From NCBI RefSeq assembly GCF_047495875.1, contig NC_092463.1:19643224-19707223 (forward strand): a DNA stretch of 64,000 bases, given 5' to 3'. Source of the stretch: Pithys albifrons albifrons. Lineage: Eukaryota > Chordata > Aves > Passeriformes > Thamnophilidae. The position numbers and the translations under genes are program-made. Each line of letters opens with the position of its first letter. Position 1 is the first letter of the stretch. The notes beneath the pieces are model-generated. The model saw only the letters and a list, made by a program, of their open reading frames with translations. It had not been told where the DNA came from and did not search any database. Shown here piece by piece: positions 38,501 through 54,169 of the stretch.

Positions 38501-41254
38501 ACTGTTAAATTTAAAAGGAATGGATTGATCATTAATATCTTATATTCTCTTTAATCTTGTGTTTCTCTGGAAAGCTAATCAGATCAGATTCTCTAGTAGA
38601 CTGTTCACGCCTTGATTCACGTCCTGAACTAGCATAACTAACCTAATGATGAGACAGTTAAGACCAACTGAGGAGTTGCATGTTCAAAGTATATATTCTA
38701 GCACCATCAGATACACTAAATATCACATTAATAACCGGATGCCATTATTCTGTCCCACTGAATCTTACCCACTACAATACTGCAGTATTTTCAGGAAACA
38801 CTTGAGAAGGAAAATTCAGAAACTGCAAAAAATATTCCAACATTCTTTATTTGGGAAATTAGTTCGAGAAGTTTTAGTATAGAGACAAGTTGTGCAATTC
38901 ATGCAAACCAAGATGTTGGAGACATGCATTAAACTTTGCTTTGAAATAAATCTTAATTCCTTCCAAGTCTCTCTAAGGAAACTGGTTTTGACAGACTGTA
39001 TTTTGCTACTGTTTCATTTAATTATTCATATCAACATTTACCAAGGGAGGTTAGTCTTTCCTTTACTTCTCATTGCACACCAGACAACCTGCTGCCTATT
39101 CTTATGACTTTTATTAGTTTATTGCTGTTGTTTTGTGGACTTTGCAGGCAATACTGCTACAATTTAAATTAAAAAAAAAAAGTCACCTTGAGCTTCAGAA
39201 AGGACTTTTATTTCAAACTGTCTCAGATTTATATTTTAGGTCATACTATGTTTTGAAACTAAATCTTTCTCACTCAAAAACCTAAAACTATAATGACTGG
39301 TGCTTCTTGAGTAACAAACTTTTGTGTGTTTAAATATATGTGGAGACCCTTCAAAATATCATGTTCAAAACCAACTGACTTTGATTGGGATTGAAAGTAT
39401 GCAGAATTTGAAGAACTTGACCTTAGCTGTGGAAAGGGGACTGCTTCACAAATTCATTTTTGATCAAGCTAGAAATGGAAGGAGTCAATGTCACATGTAG
39501 CATAAAACAGAGACCTACATTTCATATGAATAATATCTTAGTCACTTTTGGGAAACAGTGGAAAGGTAGAGAAGAAATCAAAGAGACTTCTATTGTTTTT
39601 AGCATGTTTGACAGCAGTACAGATACATGATTCTTAAGCTTTGGGGAAAAAGCCCCACACTTTTACATACTTTTGAGTCAGTAATGTAGTTAAGTAAGTA
39701 ATGATTAATCAACTAATGTGGAGTCAATTGTCCTCAGGAGCACTAATATGCACTGATATATTCATGAGAAAATATTCCTGACATATTGCTACAGTAGAGA
39801 GAAGAGCCCCTAGAAAGCAGTCATGGCTGCCTGGAGATCTCTGTAAAAACTGATATATACAAAAGTTGCAACAGTCATAGTCTCTTTGTTACAATATTCT
39901 TCAGATTTTCACTGTACTTTATGGACAGCCTTACAATGCCCTTTCTCTCTTCAATCCAAAATCAGTTTGTATATGGAAAAATCAGGTATTTTGAAGCTGC
40001 AGCTTCCTTAGGAATTATCTGATTACAGTTGCATTTTTAATGTTTTTACTTGGGCTTTACTTGGAATTAGACAATTCTTTTGCTGGATTTATTTTTATTA
40101 TTCTCCTGTGGCCCACATACTCAAGTAGCAAAGTGGCCACACACTAAGCACAGGTATGAGTTTCTTTATGGGATGGCATGCTTATCATCAAAATAAATCA
40201 AGAAGTTTTGCTCCAACAATGTGACAGTTTTGCAGTTTATGGAATGCAATTTATTTTTACATTTATATTAAAAATAGAGGACTCTTTTTTGTTTCCCTAT
40301 TACTTAGTATTTTTAATGAAAATCTAACACACTTAAAAAAACACAGATTTTTGAACATGCCCTTTGAACTAAATATACTACTAAATATTCTGTTTTCAAA
40401 AATGTCATGGATTTTCATAATTGCTTTTTAAACTACTATGGATATAGGTAGCAAGCACAAATAGGCAGACAGCTGTAGTTACCCATTTGATTTGTTAATT
40501 TACTGGTATCTATACACTGACTCATAAACCATCAGCACTTTCTGCTTTACTTCAGGCATTTCATTCACTGCCTTTCTTATTATTTACAGCCGTGAATAGG
40601 TTTTGCACTAACATTGTCAATTGGTCTGATACAAGGATACTCACTTTCTTTATGCTTTATGTTATGGACAAAGATTTGAAACCAGGAGCACATCTCTTCA
40701 TTTTCATTTATACAGGTATAAAATAATGTACAGATATTAGAAGAACAAACCTATATTTATACTGGAGAAAAATAAGAGGTGAAAGAGGGACCAGTCACGC
40801 ACTATTTCTTCCTGTTTCAGGCTCTCTAAGTCTTTTTCCCTTATCGGTAGTGCTACACCATGAGAAAACTTAAACAGGTAAAAGTTAAAGATTCTTCTCT
40901 ATTTAAGATCAGTAATACAAACACAGAGACATAATTTTATTTGAGGCATAGCAATGTATATAAGGGAAAGAAATCAGGCTCCCCATATGACTGTCAGCAA
41001 TTATAGACCCCCAATACTTACTTATAATAATCTTCCTACTGGAAATTGCCTGAAAAGCAGACAATACACTGAGCTTATGAATCCAACTTGTATATTTACA
41101 TGGGAGAAAGGAAGGGGAGATATTTTTTTTTCTTTTCAGATAAGCTCTAATTTTTCCGCAGTCTAAAATGACAGCTTTGTACAGGTATCTATTAGTGAAC
41201 CTGTAGATTCCTTCCTAAAGCAGCTCTTTCTGATAGGAGATGTTAAAATAAGAT

Positions 41255-41316
41255 AGTATCATAGGATCATGAAAGCACAACCCGCTAATCTTGGTGGGAA
41301 GACCTAGGTTTTGAAA
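41255..41316 (-). mobile_element. Possible CR1 LINE 3'-end relic
   Basis: ATCATAGGATCATGAAAG followed by TTGGTGGGAAGACCTAGG resembles the (ATCATAGAATCAT)-type start and the GGTTGGAAGACCT block seen in reverse-complement CR1 ends of birds. It is short and diverged, so tentative. Confidence 0.35.
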
Positions 41317-44300
41317 GGTTACAATAGTAGTTAAAAAGAGAGACGCAGAGAGAGAGAGAGCAAAGTTGAGAGAGGGTTACTGTATAATACATTTCTAGAA
41401 CAACAATCCATTGGAAGTAACTTTTGCAACACTGTCATTTACAGTTGGAATATACAGGACAATTGATGTAATTTTGCTAATTACGTATCTAGATTGTACA
41501 TCTTTATAAAGTCAGTGGAGCTATAAGTATGATCAATGCATTCATAAATAACGTGTGTACAAACCAGTGCCCTGAATTTCACAATCAGAAGGGAATTTAA
41601 AGCTTTGCAATTCTGACTGACCAGGTCTCATCTTGTATATTAATAATTCTCTGCATGACAGAAAGACATTTGATATTACTGAACACTGTAGATTATTTTG
41701 TAATGCAGCTTTCATTAAAGTTTTACATATTAGTGTTAGGCTAGAACAGCAATGAGCAGAATAAGATCACACAGAACAAAACATAATGTTGCTCATTATT
41801 ATTCACACTGTTCTATATCTAGTTGCAAAAACACTATGATTAACAAAATGGACACATTTATTCTTAGACATTAACTGCCTCCGGGGTACTACTGAAATTT
41901 GTAATAGAAAAAGGCCACTAAATCCTGAATGAAAAGACATCACAACTTACCAGCTAGCAAAGCTCCATACACTTTGCTGCCCGTTTCTGTTTGGAGTCAA
42001 CAGTGTAAAGTCTCACTGTAAATTCTGGAAGTAAATATTCACCTGAAAAGCAGTAACACTCAACTATCTCTGGTAACATTATAGCAATTTTCTCATGCTG
42101 TTCTTATCTTTCTTAGATAACACCAGAGCAGGCACAACTATAAGCGTAACTGAAATTTTAAAACGACAAATTGATAGTGGACCCCTGTCATTATTCTCCC
42201 AACTCCTGCAATAGAGACTTCCGGTAGAAACTATTTAATTCATTAAAACTGGTAAGTTCGAAATTTAATGCAAGCACCAAGTCCAGAGTTGCATTCATAA
42301 AAGCATTATGACTGTAGTCCTCTAGCAAAAGGAGATGAGGGTAAGGCTGGTAGAGTTTTTTAGAATCATATTACATGCCCACAATGGTCCTATGCATGTG
42401 AAAATCAAGCTTCATTAGATATAGCAATGGTGGAATGCATGAGAAATGTAATGGAAAATACATCAGTCACAATGACCATAGCAATTGCTATGAGACAGAT
42501 ATAAGAAACATAACAGCAGTTTAAACAGATACCTCAGTAAATTCCTTAATTCTGTTCACATATGACTTTGAAACTCCGAATTGTGTGGCAAATAACTAGA
42601 GCAGTACTGTAAGCCTGACCTTAGCCAACTGTATGACCAAGCATTTCCTTAAATCACCAGTTAAATCAAGAAAAAAAATATTTACTCTGTGTGAGAGATT
42701 TGAAGAGCAGAGTCGTCTATTGATTCAGAGGCAGCCAGGGCACAAACAGCAGTGTCAGCTCCCAGACTGCAATCCTTTTCCTTTACTGCTAAAGAAGGAA
42801 AGCTGGACTACAGTCATGGCTCAACAAGGAGCTCAACAGAGAAGTTTTCTGTTTTATGTTGTGGATATTCAGCCGCTGTAAATTGGTCAAACCCTGATTT
42901 ACACAAGTGCTACACATCTAGATTCAACCAGCCTTCTGAATCTGTTTGTGCATCAGAATTCTTTGTTTGAACGCTGTTATTAACTCTTCCTCCCGTCTCC
43001 CGTTTTTGTTGCCTCTTTTATGTCAGGAAAAGTAGTGCAGAGTTTGTTTCTGATAATGTCCTTTTTACAAGGACTTGTACAATGTGACTTAGGGTTACTT
43101 CTACTTTGTCCGAACAGAAGAAGAGCATGTGGAGCAGCTTGTCCTCCTTACCAACAAATCTTTTCACTTCTGACAGAGACTGGGAAAATAAGACCCTGTT
43201 AGTAGGGGTGGATTTACCTGAGTCCACCTTTCATTTCATACACATCACCAAAGACTATGCCTGGATTTCTAATAGTAACAAAAAGACTTTGTATTCAGCA
43301 GGACAAACATTCTGTCCCTTCGTCGGCTTTAAAAATACTGCACTTCTTTTTGTTATTTTTTTTAGCCTGTTAGGAAAGATGGATCAGAAGCCGTAACATT
43401 GTTCCTGTTCTCAGTAATGAAATGTTGACTAGTAAGAAATAATTCAAGGTAGTTTAATTTTCACATGTACTTATGTTTTTCTGAATTGTTTAATAAAATA
43501 CTTGCAAATCTGACAAAACTTTCTCCAATTCCCTAAAAACAATTACTTAAAAAACATGTTTAACTAAATTTTAGTGCTCATGAAAAAGGAAGACAGATAT
43601 CACTGAGTGAAGCAGCGCACACAAGTTCCCCAGCACAGTTCTGCCAGTGCAGTTCATCCTACACCTGTCCTGAACTATTCACAGAGCTAATCTATGCAGT
43701 AGTTATTCCCGTGTGGGCAACTATCCATGAGAGGCTTGACTGAGACCAGCCAAATTCATCTGTCTTGTGTTTTATTACTCACAGGAAGCTTGATCTGAAA
43801 GAATTAAGGGCTAACATGTTAACTCATACAGTCCCATCTTACACTGAGCTTTTTCTTCTCCTTTTATAGTCACAGTAACAGAATTTTAGTCAGAGGCTTT
43901 ACTAGACTTTATGGTGGATTACAAGTAAGCAAATAACTAGTGTTACATATTGTTCCAAATATTATTGCTACCAGAACACTCATGGAAAAGGTTGATATTT
44001 TTTAAAAAAAACTGCACACCCTCACTAACAAAGCAAGGACGTACATCTTTACTATAACCTTCACCATAAATTATCTCCTTCCTTCATATAGAGTGCTCAG
44101 ACTTCATGCTGCTGCTGATTGTGGGCATTTGGTGTGCCGGGGGGAAGAGAAATGCCAATCCTTCCATATGTACATGCACAGAGAGTTTCTGCAGCTATTG
44201 CCTGTTTAGTCCACAGTATGTGCTAATTCTTGTTCCCTTGCTGTTTTCAGAATCCAGTTCTGAATTCTGACTTGCCTTCAGCTGCAAGAGGCAAAAGCAT

Positions 44301-47300
44301 ACTGCAGACTACTATGTAGAGTGTGATCAATGTTTGACCTAGCCAGTGATTTAATCAACAGGACGGCATGAATACACTGATGACGCAGAAGAAATATCAC
44401 AATTCTGTGTATTACAGTACACAATGAACACTTCCTTCAGAATTTTTCTAATACGAAACAATAATAAAGACCCACTTCAGTGTCATTTGCCCCCAGCAGT
44501 ACTGTCCCTATTGCTCCTCTAATTCAGTCTTTCTGTTTTTGTCACATAAGGGTTCTCTTATTTAAGATGAGAGATCCGAAAAAAAAATCTCTTATGATCT
44601 ACATAACATTTTAAATAAAAAATACTATTAATTATTCCCCTTTGATTTATCCACGTAAAGCAGACTTTCTGTGTATAAATCCACTCCTGAAAGAAAAATT
44701 TGAGACTAGTTTCTCACTAATTCCTTTATCCATCCCAGCTTTATTCTGTAGCCATTTTTTCTTATGACACACATGCCCAGTTTCTAAAGTCACAAAAAAT
44801 AAGGCCAAATAATAATATTAAGCCAGAAAACACTTAGAACAACTCAGATTCACAAAACCAGTAAGGCTTCTACTCTAGAAGTAACACACTCTAATACACC
44901 ATTAACTCTTTGAGGTAATTCCAATGTGCCATGCCCACCACAGAAACAACTGGCGGAATGCCACAAATCCTTTCCTCTTGCCTCAGCTACTCCCCTGGAT
45001 GGTGCATTGTCCTACCTCTCCCTCTCATGGCTGACATCTTCTTCTCAAAGAATAACAGCTTAGGTGGTTAAAACTGTGATCATTAGGAAACTCTGATTTC
45101 CTGCTGCACAGAAAGTTGCTTATCTCTGCACTTCATTTAGTCTGAACAATTTTGATTACTCACTTTTATCCTGTTTTCTCACAGCTATTTTCTAGTCACT
45201 TTCCCTTTCCTGCTTTTATCTTTCCTTTCCAGCATACTGCAATGCTTGACCTTCAAATATGATACGAGAAATATTTAAATGAAAATAAAAGCTTCCAGGA
45301 GCATTATTATTTCAGTTTTGATAGTATCTTTAGAATACCTGATGCCTTCAATCCACCTGACATGACAGACATAAGAGGATGAAATCTGGCTTATAGGAGA
45401 GATTCCACTTAACCAAAGAGCTAACTAAAAATTCTGATTTGGCCTATGCTGCTGCATTTATTTCAAAAATAAAGAGATGGTGAAAGAGAGAGAAACAGGA
45501 AAGAAGAATGCTGCTACCAGAATATAAATATATGTCAATAAAAGTCCCCCAGATACTGAGAGTGTAAATTTCATAGCAAGGTTCCAGATTCTTATGTTAT
45601 TTCTTCTTGTAATAAACAGGACACAATATTTTAACATACCACTGAAAGAGTTAAAAAGAACACCTTTTGACAAACTATGACTATTGATCAACACAGACAA
45701 TATAGAGGACTATATTTAAACACTTCTTCCCAAGACTGACAAATATTTCTTCATACGACGTAAACAACATGTGAACTGACACTGATGATACCTGAAATTT
45801 AAAGGTGTTTATTCTCTTTGTGCTTTAAAAGGATGATCTTTATGCAGCTGGTTGGCTAGACTGTAAGATGCCTTTTCTTGGTCAGCACGTGCATAACCAG
45901 ACTATCATTCAGCAGCTTGTAAAATATGATTGCATATGGAATACTGATGGCCTAAGGGAAGTTCTGAATATCAGAAGTTCGTAATTAGAATACCTATGCA
46001 TTTTATCCAATAGAGTTTCCATCAATGTCATAGAGATGAGTGGTTATGAATTTCAGAGTCATCTCTGCTCGTACAGACTGATTCATGTACTTTCAACTTT
46101 GGACAAATGAAGGCTGAAGAATTAAAGCAAAACCCTTTTACACAGAGAGCTCCTTATCTTTGAGGGGTTCCAAAACTGTAATTGCCTCTCTTGGCGCTTG
46201 GGATCAAACTCCACAGTTGGTAACTCATGACCTATTTATGCTCATGTCATCCATATGCTTTCGGTCATTCTGTCCTCTTATCTGTAAATTCACAGTCATA
46301 CCATGTAGGATGTGTGGATCTGCTGATAAGACATTTTTGCAGGAAAGAGGATCTCGGCAGATCAACAGTTCTGTTGCCAGAGCTGCTGGCAGCACCTCTA
46401 ACATTTCATTTATTCCAGATTTATAAAGATCCACTGTGCTGATCTGAGGATAGAGCTGAGTGTTTGACTTCTGTGATAATAGACCATCTAGTCGAAACCT
46501 TTATATGATATTAAATATAAAGTCAAATTGATACTGATAAGATTATCTGGTGTGGGACAGAAAACAACCATCTTGTTAGCATTGAGATTCCCATAGTTCC
46601 TGAGCTGTAGGCTTGGGTTTCCTCTGGTTTTGCTTTTGATTTTGTTTTGGTTGCTGGTGAGGGAGTTTAGCTATTTTTTTTCATCTTTATTTAATTTTTA
46701 ATCACTGCATTTTACTGGAATAATTAAAAACAAAGGTTCTTTGTATCACAAGATGTGATACAACACCCTATATCCAGAATTAAAAAAAGAAAGCCAGTTG
46801 CCTCGCTTTTTTTTAAAAACTGCATTGAACAGAGTGCTACTTGTGAAAACTGTTCTCTGTTAACTATGGGAGGAAAGCACTATGGTAGAAAACCAAACTA
46901 GAAAAACTCATATACAGTTTCCATTTCAAAGTTCTGCAGAATCACTGATTGTCCTACTACCTAGTTAAATAATACAAAAAGGCAGATGCTAACTAAACTT
47001 CAAAAGGAAATACACTTTGCTAAATGGCCTTTTGCCATTCTAATTCTCTCCTGGAAATCTCTTTTTTTTGGTACATTTTGTTTGTATGTGTCTCTAAATG
47101 CATGAATGTGCATTTTTATAAATACATGAATAAAAAGTTAAAAAAGAGATTTTTATAGGACACAACATAGATAAAGCAATTAGCGTAACCTTACTGTCTG
47201 CCACATGCTCTGTCACAGATGCTTAGGTATCTCTGGGCAACTTGGCTCTGTCTGTGGCATTCAAAGTGCAGATTCTTAAAAGAATGAGAGATGGCCATTA

Positions 47301-50300
47301 TGACTCTTTCCTAACTCATTCTTAAGTATTTTTAAAGCTACAGTGGTAGACACTTCTCTCCCTGAGTAAAGACTGTTATTCTGTTGCACAACTGCTAAAG
47401 AGTAAGATTTTGACATTAATTTTGTCAAACAGTGAAAGTAATTTCTCAAATAAGAAAAAAAAAGACTTCTGGCAAAATGCATTTTACAATTTACTGTTGA
47501 ACTGTTGCAAGAAGCAGCTCTTCACTAAGCAGCATGGCACAGGGCCAGAATGAGGTATTTTAAAAATCACTGTTGGGCATATACCAACTTGATTCACAAG
47601 ATTTAGCAACACAGTTGGGACCAACTCTATGTATGTGTGTATGTGATCATGTTCTGCTAATTTTAAGTTCCTAAACATATACTCATCTTCAGGGTGAGGA
47701 AATTTGTTGTTAGACTATTTGTTTTAAAAGAGGAGAAATTTATCAGGCTGAATAAGGGTCTTTTTTTCTTTGTTTAGTTTACTTATTTTGCATTGAAAAT
47801 TAATTTTCTATGGGCAGTTCAAAGGATAAAATGATGAAATATTGAAAACATTTAAATCAAGAATGAAAATGTTATGAGTGTACGAAAGAGATAACTCTGA
47901 GCTGTTGGTTAGCCCTATATGTCTTTCCTACCTCCAGTTTCTATTCCTCAGTGAATAATGTGGGGGTTTACAGCACATATGAATGCAAAATGCATACAGA
48001 GCAGTAATGTATTATAAATTGGAGTGCTCCAATCACCTGATCCAGGACAACAACAATTCAGGTATCAAAGTGACTTTATTTTTTTTACGTAATTATAGCA
48101 AATTATGAAACTCAACAACAATTTTTCAACTGATATGGTTCAAGAATTAATGTTTAGTCTTGGAGCATTTGCAACTAGCTCCAAAGGCAAGTGGTTAAAG
48201 ATAAGTTAAACCTAGATGAGCCAATGAGGTGGCCTGTGAAACCAGATGAACAAGACTGCTAAACAGAGTGCATTTAGTTTGATGCAAATCTCTCAATGGC
48301 ACAAGAAGCACCACCTAGGAAAAACTTCGTAGATCACAAATGAAATTATAATGTACTACTAACAAATACTCCTTCATTTAGAGACACCTCATATGGGTTC
48401 ATGTAGCATCTCAGGCATGAAACAGGCTCACTAACACCACTTCACTTACCAAAATTCATTAAATAATGTGCTCACATGATGCCTAGTCCATGGATGATTT
48501 TTACAGAAGTATACCTATGCAGGCTGCACCTGTGTCAAACACATATACTGCTACAATCCTAACAGAGATGTAATGTTAGTAATTTAAATTACTTGTACTT
48601 AGATATTTTGTTTTCCCATACACACATGAAGAAACTACTAATGAAAGAATATATACATTAGTATAACTAGAGACACATACTGTTGGGGTTGTATCATCTT
48701 CAATTACAGCTCAATGACATCACTTTTGGGTATGCAAATTATTACTCACATGAGTAATCTCTAATCATGAGAAGAGGGCCTGTGAAATTAACTTGCCAGT
48801 GAAAGAAAGAAGGATTGAGTCTGGAATCAAATACATTAATTTAAAATGCAGTATTACAGCTGTGAATTTCTATTTCACAAGTACAGGTAAGTTTGCTACA
48901 GACTCTTTCCACTGGCCTCTTAGGAACAATACCTCCTGGGAGCACCTCAGCTTTTCTACCCAGTATAGAAACTTCCAACACACTGGAGAAAAAAAGTAAG
49001 TTTCACTTATTTTTTGATTTGCAGTTCACCAACAAAATTGATTTTGGATTAATTATAAACACTTTGAAAGATCTCAGGGAGACCTCTGTGATTACAAAGT
49101 CACAGTCATCTCTATATGTAGCACATACACAAATTGTATACATACGTGTATATATATGTATATATCTGCACTTCTTTTTCAGAACACATATTAAATCTCT
49201 TTTTCTATCAGTATGATATTGATATAAAATAATACTTATTTTTTGTTGCATTAGTTTCCAATGACATTGTGAATGTCACCTTTTTGTCTGTAGGAAAAAA
49301 CATGCAGTAAATCTTAAAGAGAAATAAATGTTTGTTACTTTGAACCTACAAGTCTGCAGCTGATGATCCTATGACTGCAGTTTGACTATGGCTTGATCTT
49401 CTGCAACCTATGTGAAGATTGAAGACTGTGCATGAGCATCACCAAAGCCTCACAGCCGAGCTTTGACATGCTGATGGAGCACTGTGTCCATTCCCCCCAT
49501 AGGCAACCCTTTTTAATATGATGTCTCTTGGATAACTCTTATGGAGCAGCTCATTGAGGTACAAACTACTAGTGTGGCTACGTGGGGCAGGACTGGGAGT
49601 GTTGTCAAGAAAATCTCCAGTTTTTAGTTTAATTTCCCCTGTTATTTTTGATGGAGGAATGACAAAAGCTGCCAGTGGGAACTGGAAGTGACACTGCACA
49701 TACGGATTTCAGTTTTCAGGAGGTGCTGATGAGGCTTTTCATTCAGAGCTCTGACCGTTGCTGCTCTTAATAGGTCATGTAGTACTTCCATAACATTTGC
49801 AGTATTTACCACAAGAGAAGTGTCTAGCATCAGCCTGCCCAGACCTTCCTGAATGTAGAAATACATGACAGTGAATACCTAATAAATCACATATGGAATT
49901 TGAAAATCTTCTGATTGTAAAGTCTCCCTCAAGATCCCAGATGTTAAAAAAACAATCTTCACAATTTTGTCTGAAGAGAGACTGTGGAATACTTTTCAAT
50001 TAATTTGGTCATCTAGCATGTTTTCAAGAAGGAATTAGCTTGATATGACATATTTAAGATAATTAGATTATCAATGACAACTTGGACACAATAAGGAACT
50101 TTGACTTCTGTCCCTTCATCCAAACATTTTCACTGGGATATATTCACAAATAAATTATAAATCATAATAAAAGGAAGTAAATACCATATTCTGTGGCTCT
50201 ACACAGGTCTCTGCCTGGGATAGGATTTGAAAAACCACACTGCAGACCATTACAGTAATCTACAGATTATTACCCGAACTACCTTTCAAAATTATTCTTT

Positions 50301-53300
50301 TTCTTCAAAATGTTTTGACTGCAGTCTTTACTCCACAACTGTTGCAGAAAATTACCATGATAATTTATATTGTGAATAGTTAGCTGAAGTTTAAGAGTTA
50401 TGAGAGTGGCCTGTTCCCTTGAAGGCCAGCATATTATCTGTGACCTTTAATATTCTGCTTAGTAAGAGGCAGATCCTACAAAATGCTGACCAGGGCCTGT
50501 TGAAAGCAGGTCACCTCTCACCTGGGGCCAAAGTAAAACCATCACTTTGCAGGACCAAGTCTAGCAGTTATCTGATCCTGTACATGAAAAGCCTATTCAG
50601 TTTTACCTGCAAGAATTTGAGAATCAGTTTCAATGACAGTATCTTTGAAGTATCAGAATTTTTCTGTGCTATATGCCTTTATAAATACATCCTTGTATTG
50701 AACTAGGCCAGAAATAGTTTGGAGATTTTTTTAGTTATTAAATATAGCATTTACAGTTTGAAGTAAAATATACAGGAGATTGTTTACAGGTAGAGCTGAG
50801 AGATAGTGCAAGATTTCTTTTAGAAGGGGTACTTTACAGATCTTGTTCTGCATCATTAAGTTTTCAGGAATGCTGAATAGAGCTTGATGGATTGGTTTTA
50901 AGCTGTTGCTAGTATTTAATTTTGATTCAGTTCAAGGGACTATGTCAGAAGAAAGAATCAAAGACAGGGAAAAAATCCAAACACCTGAGAACTCGATAAA
51001 TCATCAATTAAAACAGGAAAAGTTAAGAAGGTCCCAACACCCTTCACCAGTGGTGGAAAATACCATATTAAACTGGACTATTCCTGGGGCATATTGTTTG
51101 ATGTGACTAGAATATAACTTGTTAAATGGAAAAGAGTTTTTATTTCAAACAATTATTTCCTGAGTATCACCTGTGGATTAAGGCTTGTATTTGGTTAAAA
51201 TAAATGCATAAAACATGCCAGTCAAGAAACATATTTTAATGATGATCTTTCTGTAGTTGTTTTTCTTTAAAAGAAGTCAATTACTTGAAAGGTATGGGTT
51301 ACATATAGCTGTAGGGGAACTAAAGTTCATATCTTCAGTGCATGTTAGACTTCTTTACAAAAAATAACAACTACATATTATTATTTTCTACTGTTTTAGT
51401 AAGAGAAAAATTACAAATATTTGTTTTACAAAAACAAAAGACAAAGCAATTTTTATACCTCTGGGGCAAGTTCCAACTCTTTTGGCTTCTTGAGGAAATA
51501 AATAAATAGCATTGGCAGAAAGACTCCTAAAAAGACTGCCCAAGGGGGAGGGAAGGAAACACCTAAAAACATCATATTACCAAGCACTGAGGTAATCAAC
51601 TACAATCTGGAAAATGTCAAACAATTGTATTCATCTACCCAAAGATTTTGCTGATCAAGTCCTTAACTGCCATTTACAATCACTAACTAAAACATGGAAT
51701 ATAGCTGTGGATATAAACAAGAGACAAATTAGTATTGGGAAGCTGGGTTTAATAATCCCCTAAAAGAGTCCATCTGTTTACAAAGACCCCTTTTTCCTTG
51801 ATCTCTGACATATATTCCTAATGTAGACACAGCTGGATTTTTCTTTTTTTTTACATTTTTGAAACACCTTGCTACTATAAATTCTACTTATAGTATATCT
51901 GGTCAGAGTGTTTGTCTCAAGTTTCAATTATTATGTAAGCACTGAGGGGCAATAAAATTTCACACAAATTCAGCCTGCTGTAGGGTAAGTATCAAAACAT
52001 TATGTTTGTATCAGACAGACATAAATACAATTCTTTTAGTACTGATGTTTAATACCACTGTACACTTCTTATTTTTCAGATTTTTGCAAATATTCATCAT
52101 ATTATCACTGGAATAGCTGGAACAGATTCAAAGCTCTTTTAAAGTTTTGAATGCGTATTTAGAACTGGAGTTTGTTTTTCTTATTTTCCTGTTTAAAATA
52201 CTAGGAAATCGCATGTCTGTAAAGGATATGAGATTGATAACCTGACAAACTAGGTGATTTTCAGGTATTAAAGACCAACACAATTCATAGTCTGTGTTTC
52301 CAATCCACTGTGGTGAAGAAAAAGGATAAAAAAACCAACATTGACTATACACTTCTCACAGATAGAGGTCACTAATGGACTAGATTTGAATCCGTCTGCT
52401 AAAAGCATGAAAGTTACATGAAAGTATCCTAGAAGAAAATGAACTCATTTTGAGATTAAAGAGGTAGCAGAAATTATTTATAAATAAAGCTCTCACCTTC
52501 CTGGAAACAATATTATCTTAAGTGTGCTTTCTTTCTAGTCCTTTAAATAGAAAGTGCAGTACAGGAAAAGCCTGATAGTGGTTCTTGTTTTCTTCACTTG
52601 GTAAAACTATGTCTCTCCTTCTCTGCTGAGGGAAGTCAGCCCTAATGACATCTACGTTTTAGATACCGCTATTTCAAGCAGTTAAATGCAAGCACATTCT
52701 TGATTCTTGAAGGAAAGCATAGCCTATGTAATGCAGATTCCAACTGGGAGGGTGTAGGATTGCACGAAAAAGGTATGTCTACATCCTAAATCAAACTATC
52801 CAGCAGGCCAGGATATAAATGTGACTTGTAATACTGGCTCAAATTAGACCCAGACTTCTCAAAGCCAAACACAGATAACATCACCTCATACAAAATTAAG
52901 AGTGTGTGTGTGAGGAGCAACTCTTAAGAACACTGGGTGCATTCCAGAAGCAATTCGTGCTAAACCCTTGGACTTTGGAAGACACTGATGACTGTTCTAG
53001 TCACAGGTAGTTTTACAGACACGGTATTTACACAGTACTCTTGACTTATTTCACCTACAGTTCTCCAGGCCTGCATTCAACTGCTTTGCTCCTCTGTCAG
53101 GATAGTGAATAACCATTTTAAATAGCAAGCCTCTTGAAAGCTCTCTGGCATAATTTTCAGAAGTAAGATCAACACTGACATTTTAACATCAGTTTTGTCA
53201 TGCAGAAATGGTGCCTTTAAAATTACACCTATTATATCTTTTTAATTAGGCAAAGTTTATGTCTCAATGATTGCATATATTGACTCTGTAAAGGAAGAAA

Positions 53301-53620
53301 GGAAAGAAAGGTGGATAGAGGTATACGTACGGTACTTTTTAAGTGTTTTGAAAAAATGCCAGGACAGATTTTACTCCTTCCACAAATATATATATCTCTG
53401 AAACCAGTCATTAAGTTTCCTCTACAACTACAAGGACATAAAAGTGCTATTGGAGAAGGAGCATGTCAGTGAATGGAACTAATTCCATGGAAATTTGAGG
53501 GGTTTTTTGTATGGTTGGTTCCATTTTTTAAACACAAGGAGTGATCAACCTCAGCCTCTGAACTTCTTCATTTCCCTGCAAGCACTGTAAAGTTAGATAT
53601 GGTAAATAAACCTGTCTTTA

Positions 53621-53659
53621 ACACACACCCTGTGTGTCAGAGAGAGAGAGAGAGAGAGA
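53621..53659. repeat. 7-bp inverted repeat next to an (AG)10 microsatellite
   Basis: ACACACA-CCC-TGTGTGT forms a perfect inverted repeat at 53621-53637. AG then repeats ten times at 53639-53658. Confidence 0.85.
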
Positions 53660-54169
53660 CAGGCGCAAGAAGGGGAGAGAAGGAGAGGTCTGACTTGCTT
53701 TAGTATCTTCCTGCTCCTCATACAAGGAACCTCTTCCTATTTAGCTGAGCTCTGTATTGCAAAAAGTAGCATATGAAGAAGTCTAATCAGTACCTTCCAT
53801 ACACAATACAGGAATTTACACGGATTTGTGCCTTGGATTTATTAGCTTATAGTAAGCCTTAAAACAGATTTCCTCCATTAAAATTAATTAAAAGCTCCTG
53901 TTGACTGATTCCCATTCCGAAAAGAAGGTGGAGAGTGTTATTCCTTTACTTTACTGATCGTTTATTTATCTTTTATGGGTTACTCTATTATGTTCAAGAG
54001 AGGTCTTTTCAGCTGCTTGACTTCTCGCGATCTGCTATTTTTTGTTCCTACACCACCCCCACGCCACCCCACATATTCCCCCCGCTCCCTCCCCCCGAAG
54101 TATTTGTTCTTATTTTGTCAGATCAACGTCTAACTCATCAGGTCTTTCAGCGACTCCCTTGTATTCCGA

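Larger units (their letters stand above)
27209..54160. other. Long intronic stretch without genes
   Basis: About 27 kb of AT-rich sequence. Open frames are short, overlapping on both strands (for example around 34.2-34.6, 43.0-43.4, 46.2-46.4 and 49.4-50.0 kb) and have no domain, composition or splice support. It holds a well-recognisable old CR1 fragment at 32.3-32.7 kb, microsatellites and small tandem duplications, listed separately. The remainder shows nothing I can name. Confidence 0.6.

Noticed and set aside
43018..43396. Overlapping open frames on both strands near 43.0-43.4 kb
   Set aside because: Several frames are open at once with unrelated products, which argues for chance; no recognised protein similarity.
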